NCBI GenBank assembly: GCA_001430745.1
Contig: KQ481962.1
Coordinates: 438,603-464,439, forward strand
Direction: 5' to 3'
Source of the DNA: Auxenochlorella pyrenoidosa
Taxonomy: Eukaryota > Chlorophyta > Trebouxiophyceae > Chlorellales > Chlorellaceae
DNA length: 25,837 nucleotides
The position numbers and the translations under genes were made by a program. Positions 19,719 to 25,837 of this stretch are shown piece by piece (the stretch's first letter is position 1; every line of letters begins with the position of its first letter). The notes beneath the pieces were generated by a model, which worked only from the letters and a program-made list of their open reading frames with translations, did no database searches and was not told where the DNA came from.

Positions 19719-21980
19719 TTACACCACCCCTGCAGTGGGCGGGCCGTAGTGCATCGCCGTGATCATTGCCTGGGCTGCAGCACCGTACAAGCCACGGGCC
19801 AGCAGCCGGCGCAGGTGGGCATCCTGCAGGGGCACGAGGTGGGCAGCGGCAGGATGACGCAGCAGAAATGTGTTTGCCGCTCATAGCGGCAAGGTGCCAC
19901 CCTTGGTTGGTGTGCGGCTGCCTGGCCTGGGGCGCGGCGCTTCTGCCAGCAACCCAGCCTGGCTGCCTCCTTTGCGTTCCCCAGCCGCCACAGGCAGCCT
20001 GTCAGGGCTCACTCACCTTGGAGGCCTGCTCGCCAGGCGGAAGCCTGTGCATGAGCATCATGAAGGAGGCAGCCAGCTCGGGGGTGAGGCCGGCGGCCGC
20101 GGCTGCCGCCACGTCTGAGGCCTCCAGGAGCAGGTCAAACAGGTCCTGCTGCGCCTGCTGCGCCTGCTGCGCCTGCTGCTGCACCTGCAGGGGCTCTTCA
20201 GAAGCCTGCTGCACTTTCCCAGCCTGCTGAGCCTGCTGCTGCGCCTGCTGCGGGTCATCCCCGCCAGACGCAGCAGCACTGCCCTGGTGCGGCGCTTGGT
20301 GCCGCTGTTGCGTGATGCGAGGGTCCCTGCCCTGATGCTGTGCCTGCTCCTGCGCCAGCTGCGGCTCTGACACCAGTTGCTGAGGCTCGGCCGACTGTAT
20401 GGGCACTGGCTCCTCTGGTGCTTCCGCCTGCGATTGCTGAGCTGCGGCAGGCGACGCCAACGGCCCCGAAGCTTCCCCTAGAGGCCGGGGCCTGCCTGCC
20501 TGCAGAGCAGCCGACATGGCCTGCTGCGCCGTGCTGTGCAGCCCGCTCTGCAGCAGCTGACACAAGCGACCCTCCTGCAGAGGCAGGGTGCAGAGTGGTG
20601 CAGACGTGAGCATGCCGAGTGATGCATGGCAGCGTGCGGCAGGGCACTGCTGTGACTGCACACCTCAGTGCTGCTTCGGGGGCACGTGTCATCCTGCACT
20701 TTTCCCCACACCTTAGCGGTGCGCTGCTCTGGGGGCAGCTCATCCAGCAGCTCGCAGTAGGAGGCAGCCAGCTCGGGGGTGAGGCCGCACGCTGCCGCCT
20801 CGGGCACATGTGCGGCTGCGAGCAGCAGCGAGAACAGGTCTGGGGCCTGCTGCTCCTGCTGGCGCGGCGCTGCCTGCAGGGCGTCCCCTCCCTCCTCCAT
20901 CCAGTCTGCCTCCTGTATCTCGCCGCCCAGCTGCTCCGGCTGCTGCAGTCCTCGCTGCGCTGGGCTGTGCTGCCTCTGACGCTTTGCACCTGCCCCGCCA
21001 TCATCAGCATTGCCACCCTGAGCGAGGCGCTTAGCCTGCCGCTTACCCTGCGCTGCGGCTGGCGCGCTCTCGTCTGCTGGTGCCTCGTGGCTGGACGGGT
21101 ATTCAGCTAGTGGCATGAAGGCAGTTTCCCCCTCTCTGCTACTTCGCTGCGCCTCAAGCAGTTGCACGTGCTGCTGCTGCACAGCCCCGCTGAAACAGCC
21201 CTCGCACAGCCACTCCAGCTGCTGGGTGCTGGCGCCAGCCTGCGTCCTTGCTGTGGCCAGGACTGCTGGCGTGGCATTCTCGGCACCGCCGCTCGGGCTG
21301 GCTAGTCCCCCTTCTGCCTGCCTGCTGCCCGTCATGCCCCCTGCCCTGCCCCTCCAGCTGCCTGCCTTCCTGCTGCCCGCTGGCTTGCTTTGTCTGCCGC
21401 TTCGCCGCAAAGAAGCAGGGGCTGCACATCCAACGTTCGCCGGTGGATGGGTGCGGGCGCCAGGCACCGTGCATGCCCACCCCTGTGCCTGGGCTGTCGC
21501 TGCTGCACAGCAGGCAGTGCACGCCCACCGGCCGGTCCTCGCCGTTGTGCTTGCGCATGTAGTGGCGGCAAGCGTGGCACAGCCGCTGTCCTGTGGTGGG
21601 GTGGCGCTCCCAGCTGCTGACGCTGTCAGTGCCGCAGTTCGAGCATTTGAGTGCCTTCTGCTCTTCTTCTTCCTCCTGCCTCTGTGACTGCTGACTAGGT
21701 TCGTCAGCCCCCAGCTGCTGGCTGGCCCTCGACGTCTCGTGCTTTGCCGCTCTGAAGCAGGGGCTGCACAGCCAGCCCTCACTGGTGGTGGGGTGGCGCC
21801 GCCAGTTTGAGCGGGGGCCGGGGCTGCCGCTGCCGCATTGCAGGCAGCGCACCCCCAGCGGCTTCTCCTCGCCGCCGTGGTCTCGCATGTAGGCGCGGCA
21901 GGCACGGCACAGCTGCTGGCCTGTGTCGGGGTGGCGCTCCCAGCGGCTGGTGCTGTCAGTGCCGCAGTGCGAGCATGTGA
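19719..21980 (-). repeat. Inverted duplication, right arm
   Basis: Homologous on the opposite strand to 11605-13486: finger domain, basic region and two GLTPELA modules with introns at the same sites. This arm carries two copies of the first finger pair where the left arm has one. The arms are separated by about 6.2 kb containing the MFS gene and the beta-rich gene. Confidence 0.85.
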
Positions 21981-24812
21981 GTGCCTCCTCGTCCTCGTCC
22001 TCCAGCTCCTCTTCCTCCTCCTCCTCCACTTCCTCCTGCTCCTCCTCCTCTTCCTCCTCCTGCCGGTGCTCTGGCGCTGCTTGTTCCGGGTGGTGGTGCA
22101 GCCTGTCCCTGCTCATGAAGGCAGCGGCCTGCTGGCCCGCATCTGCTGCAGCCTCCCGCTGTGAGGCGTGGCTGCTCGTGCCGTTTCCCCCACTGAGCCT
22201 CGCCCCTGCCTCTCTGCTGGCCGTCCTCCACAGGGGCGCCAATTGCTGCTGCACAGATGCCCCTGCAGCGTCAAGCTGGCCAAGCCAGGTTTCGCCTGGC
22301 TGCGTTGTAAATACCAGGGCCTGGCAGGGGCCAGCTGACGTGCCCAGCGATGCGCGCGGTGCTGGCCCCTCCAGCTTCGCCTGCTGTGCATTTATGGCAG
22401 CGCCCCTCGCTGGGGAGCCGGCCCCATCAGCTGGCGGCGCAAAACGATTCCCTGCTTGGTTGTCTGTTGAATGCTGCTGCGCCCCTGCTGCAGCAAGCGC
22501 AGCAGCTGAGCCTGCTGATTGGGTGGCCAGTGGACCATACGTGTTCATCGCTGCTGGCCCATGCGCGACTGCTGCGGGGCCAGCAGCGGCGGCGGCTGCG
22601 GCAGCGGCGGGCGCTCCAGCTCCTGCCGGCTGTGATGCTGGGTGCCCTGCTTTTGCAGGTCCCGCAGGCTGTGCGTCACAGGGAAAAGGGTGTGCGCCCA
22701 CTCCCGTAGGCGCCCTCATGGCAAAGGCCGGGGCCCACGGCCCGCACCCAGCCACCGGCAACGCGTGCACAGGCAGCTCAGCCGAGGCTGGAGTTGTCCA
22801 CAGCGGGAGCTGCAAAATCGGGTCTGGCGCTGGCAGCTGCGGGGCCGCTTCTGCAGCAGTGGCTGTGGCAGGGGACGCTGCCATGTCGCAAGCCAGCCCT
22901 GGCCGGGGGCTGGCTGCTGCAGCTGGTCGTGCAGGCACCTGCAGGTGCATGGACACCAGCTGGTTGACGCATGGTGGGCCTGTAGTGTCAAGCAGCTGTT
23001 CAACAAGTTATCAGAGACCCGGGCATCCTCCTGCCTCTCCTGAAAGACACGGCCCAGCCATGCAGCTGACGACATAGGAACAGGGGCAGAAACCATATCG
23101 GTGCTGCAGCAGCGCCCACCTGCTCCTGCTGCTCCTGGCTATCTTGCTGCTGCTGCGGCGGCTGCTTGTGCTGCAGCCGCCATTGCTGCGCCTCCTCCTT
23201 CTGAAACCAGTGTGAGAGGATGGAATATAGGGATAACATTGCCCACGGCCTTGCATACTTCGAGCAGCAGCACACGAGGGGAATGCCAGTAGGCAGGTAA
23301 GACCGAGGCATGCCCTGCCAGCAGAGGTGCACCCTCCTTCAGGAAGCCAAGGGGCGGACAGCCCGAGCGGCCCACCTGTTGCTTGAGGACCAGGCACGCC
23401 TGCTTGGACCTTGGCTTGAGGCAGTTTGTGCACATTCTGCACCTCCTGCGGGCGACTGGCAGCACGGCAGCGCTGCCACCGGTGTCTGCTGCGCCTGCAG
23501 CAGATGCAACAGGCCCGCATCATTGGCAAGCATCAAAAGCTTGTGATGCGTGCCTGCTCCCGCATCTGGCCTGACTCAAGGTGAGGGTTAGCAAACATAG
23601 CGCAAGCATCATTGCCAGTGGCTGGCACGCTGAGGCGGGCCGCGCCTGAGCCTTGAAGCTTGGAGGCTGGCGAGGATGCGCTTTCGGGCGGGTGGACCCA
23701 CAGCTTTACGTCGCCGGCCCCCAGCGCTGCCACTGCCTCCACCATTGACCGGAAGCGCTTGCCATCGGGGGCGTGGTAGGTACAGTCCACGCGCCCTACA
23801 GAGAGGGACAAGACAGAGTGCAGGGCTCTTAGTCCATCTCTGTGCGCAAGGATGAGGCAGCCCAGTTGCCTGCAAGATGCGTAGGGTGAGCTTTCAGGTG
23901 CACACATCTCCCCGGGTGCGCACTGGCAAGAAGCCCGCGGCAAGTAAGCAGGCATGGTGCCGCGCAGTACACCTGCGGAGGTGCCGCTCTGTCGGATGTG
24001 CCCCTTTGCAGACCATCCCGCAGGCAGCTCCTGGCCCCGGTCACTGCACACAAGGTGATGGATGCCGGAAGAGAGAATCTCAGCAGATCAAGGCTGCTGC
24101 GCAGCAAGCCGTACATGCATCGTCCTGCGGCGCTCACCGCAACCAGCGGCCTGCTTGGCCTTGCTTTCCATGCCCACCCATGCTCACCGCAGATGAATTG
24201 CCAGTCGGCTGAGCGCAGCCTCCTCTGCCTCCTCCACAGTTATGCGGAGCGGAGGCTGCAGGGCCAGGACAGGAACAGCAGTGGCCGGGCTGCCTTCTGG
24301 CAGGCGAGGAAGACGAGCAGGCCAGGGTTAATGTGTGGCTGCAATGAGCGGGGGCATCCCGCCTGCCCGCCTGCCCCGCTTGCCTGCACTCCTTGCACAT
24401 CACTGGCCTGGGGCAGGTGGGGCTGGGGCCAGGCACCGCTTGAAGACCTGGCATGGACAGCTCTGCGGGGGCTGCCGGGCGTGCAAGCTGCGGCAGCTGG
24501 CGCACCGTCCTGCAGCTGGCTGGTGGCAATCACCGCTGGCATGGGCTCCGCCGGCAGCCCGCCTGCTGTCAGTGCTCCGACAGGAGGTTCAGTGAAATTG
24601 TGTGCTGCACCGTTGATATCCGCCTGGTTTGCCGCCGCTAGTGCTGCAGCTGCCGCCGCCATTGCCTCTGCTGCCGCAGCCGCAGCAGCGTGGCGCCATG
24701 TTGCAAGCTCTGCCCCCTCACCTCCCTCTGCCAGGGGTTCCTGCCCACCGCCCGCACTCTCGCCAGGGTTCCCATCAATCCTGCTCGGCAAGCTGGGCAG
24801 CTGCAGGTCCAT
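19719..24812 (-). CDS. MBD + CXXC-like + GATA-like multi-finger protein; frameshift in exon 7
   Basis: Nine minus-strand exons: 24812-24384, 24255-24188, 24043-23973, 23795-23702, 23445-23376, 23200-23120, 22995-20712, 20574-20017 and 19823-19719. Phases agree except inside exon 7. Residues 171-215 form a methyl-CpG-binding domain (ELPAGWSAKGHIRQSGTSAG then RVDCTYHAPDGKRFRS). Next is a CXXC-like knuckle, RCRMCTNCLKPRSKQACLV (Cys223, 226, 229, 238), a Gln-rich helix, an Ala/Pro linker, a Glu tract, then fingers from residue 612: two C-x2-C-x18-C-x2-C fingers with the GATA pattern (CSHCGTDSTSRWERHP, CRACRAYMRDHGGEEKP), each paired with a longer Cys4 finger, and a fifth finger. Near 21216-21224 the frame slips relative to the paralogue (5 nt missing), giving a stop at 21154 and 884 aa as read. 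The other frame stays open and paralogous through both GLTPELA modules to TAA (about 1,250 aa). Intron 1 is GC-AG. Probably nuclear; methyl-DNA reading is inferred. Confidence 0.78.
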
Positions 24813-25686
24813 GCTGCACGCCGTCGCCGTCGCTGCCGGCAGCCGCTGCCCAGTGTTATATCAGCCTCGGCTGCCTGGGCTGCTGTGGTCCTCTGTAGCA
24901 ATGCCCCGGGGCGGCAGCTTATGGCCTTGAGGCCTTGGAGCGAGAGTTCACAGTTCAAGCCAGCGGGGGGAGGGCTCGTTCCAGGGTGCCTATCTGTGCC
25001 TGCCTGGATTGATCCTGAAGTATCCTGAAGTAGAGGTCACGCAGGCTGCTCCAGACGATGGCTAGCCTGTCCTCCCAGCCAAGCTCCTTTCCAGCCCGCA
25101 CTGCATGGGGTCGCAGAGGCTCTTGCAGTGGTGTTGCAGAACACTCTCCGGTCCCCCAGATGCGGAAGGATGCATCAGCAGTTTTCGCACAGCATGGATG
25201 TGCCTGCCCAGCTCCCAGTGCCTCGTCGCCGCTGGATGCCACAGGCAGCCATGACCAATTTAGCACGTATGTAAGACAAATTGCAGAGGGGCAGCAGTCA
25301 GTGAAGGGTTCTAGTGTACACAACCAGATCAGGGGTGCGGCAAGGGCAAGGCTTGCTGGATCGCTTGCGGGCGGGCAAGGGCAGGAGGGAGACGATGGGC
25401 GCCTAGCGCAGTGCGGAAAAAGCAGGAGGCAGCGAAAAGGGTCGGATTGGATGAAAAATCCATTCGCAGATGAGGTTCGGATGCTGGAGGCAATCAACCA
25501 GAGAGGTCGGAGGGAGTCTTGCTCACACCAGTGCAAAGAAGCAAGGGATTGCAGCAGAGTACAGGGGAGGTTTTGCAACTCGGGGAGCGGCATGCCGAAG
25601 CCAGCAACTCAGAAAGCTGCAACTTCCAGCAGATCAGGATCAGCTGAGGATGCAAGCAATGCTGCCAGGCCGGCCTCTGCGGGCGC
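24813..25686. other. Intergenic region upstream of the MBD gene
   Basis: About 870 nt between the MBD start codon and the stop of the minus-strand gene at the right edge. It should contain that gene's 3' UTR and the MBD promoter. Two tandem-like copies of TCCTGAAGTA occur near 25012-25031. Long open frames on both strands here lack recognisable domains and I do not call them genes. Confidence 0.4.
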
Positions 25687-25837
25687 TCACACCGGCGCCC
25701 CGGCGTCGCGCGACGACAGGCTGGCGGCGTCGTCCACCGACGCCACGCTGGCGCTGCTGCTCACGGTGAGCAGGCGCTGCTCCCGCGCCCGCCGCGCGCG
25801 CTGGTAGTCGCGCCACCGCCGCGCCGCCGCCGCCACC
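25687..25837 (-). CDS. C-terminal end of an unknown protein, cut by the right edge
   Basis: The minus strand reads open from the window edge to TGA at 25689-25687, giving 49 residues: an Ala/Arg-rich helix (ARRWRDYQRARRAREQRLL) then a Ser/Ala/Asp-rich tail (SASVASVDDAASLSSRDAG). The very high GC and the helix-plus-Ser tail are typical of cytosolic ends of proteins in such genomes. The plus strand is also open here and both strands carry a GTGAGC donor-like string near 25765, so strand and exon status are uncertain. No family can be named. Confidence 0.4.
   Translation of the reverse strand, partial: VAAAARRWRDYQRARRAREQRLLTVSSSASVASVDDAASLSSRDAGAPV

Noticed and set aside
23000..23096. Alternative minus-strand exon reading ERQEDARVSDNLLNSCLTLQ
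   Set aside because: It is in phase with exon 6 but leads into a frame that stops at 22720 and never reaches the zinc fingers; the acceptor at 22996 joins exon 6 directly to the finger frame.
23534..23660. Extension of the MBD exon with a GC donor near 23571 joined to an acceptor near 23507
   Set aside because: Phase would allow it, but the intron would be only about 60 nt; the GTGGGT donor at 23701 with the CCCGCAG acceptor at 23446 is more typical.
24459..24500. Plus-strand LCGGCRACKLRQL, resembling a CXXC motif
   Set aside because: It lies antisense to the first exon of the MBD gene, lacks the last Cys, and has no supporting exon structure on that strand.
24955..25593. Minus-strand open frame of about 212 codons upstream of the MBD gene
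   Set aside because: Composition is mixed and unlike the neighbouring coding exons, with no domain; it fits intergenic or promoter sequence better.

Overview
The window looks like nuclear DNA of a green alga, most likely a Chlorella-type trebouxiophyte. This is inferred from the GC-rich sequence, genes cut into many small exons by roughly 80-250 nt introns, frequent GC-AG introns, a plant-type DeSI protease, a plant-like RPT5, and a TGTAA polyadenylation motif. Nearly all long open frames on both strands are non-coding shadows caused by the high GC; real exons were picked by splice-site phase and protein families. I resolved about 50 introns by eye. All splice junctions below are my reading, not computed.

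Layout, left to right: (1) an ankyrin-repeat protein on the minus strand, running off the left edge; (2) divergent from it, a complete 8-exon TPR co-chaperone-like gene (347 aa); (3) convergent with that, a 4-exon PPPDE/DeSI-type cysteine isopeptidase (217 aa, minus); (4) divergent from that across 422 nt, the 14-exon 26S proteasome ATPase gene RPT5 (430 aa); (5) a plus-strand zinc-finger gene with GATA-like Cys4 fingers and a paired C-terminal 'GLTPELA' module; (6) a 10-exon MFS transporter of the anion:cation symporter type (624 aa, plus); (7) a 5-exon uncharacterised beta-rich protein (about 220-240 aa, minus); (8) a 9-exon minus-strand gene encoding an MBD (methyl-CpG-binding) domain, a short CXXC-like Cys4 knuckle, a Gln-rich helix, an acidic tract, GATA-like fingers and the same paired GLTPELA module; (9) the C-terminal end of another minus-strand gene at the right edge.

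The most interesting part is 11.2-24.8 kb. Genes 5 and 8 are paralogues in inverted orientation that bracket the transporter and the unknown gene. Gene 8 is a candidate multi-domain reader of DNA methylation. Gene 5 is a version without the MBD and CXXC modules. Each copy carries one apparent frameshift, at different places: in the last finger of gene 8 and in the last module of gene 5. Each copy is intact where the other is broken. Whether these are assembly errors or real breaks decides how many functional genes there are. A patch of about 125 nt around the nuclear-localisation-like region is almost identical between the copies, which suggests recent duplication or gene conversion. Genes 2-4 (co-chaperone-like, SUMO/ubiquitin-type isopeptidase, proteasome ATPase) share a proteostasis theme, but clustering of this kind is not known to be functional in algae.
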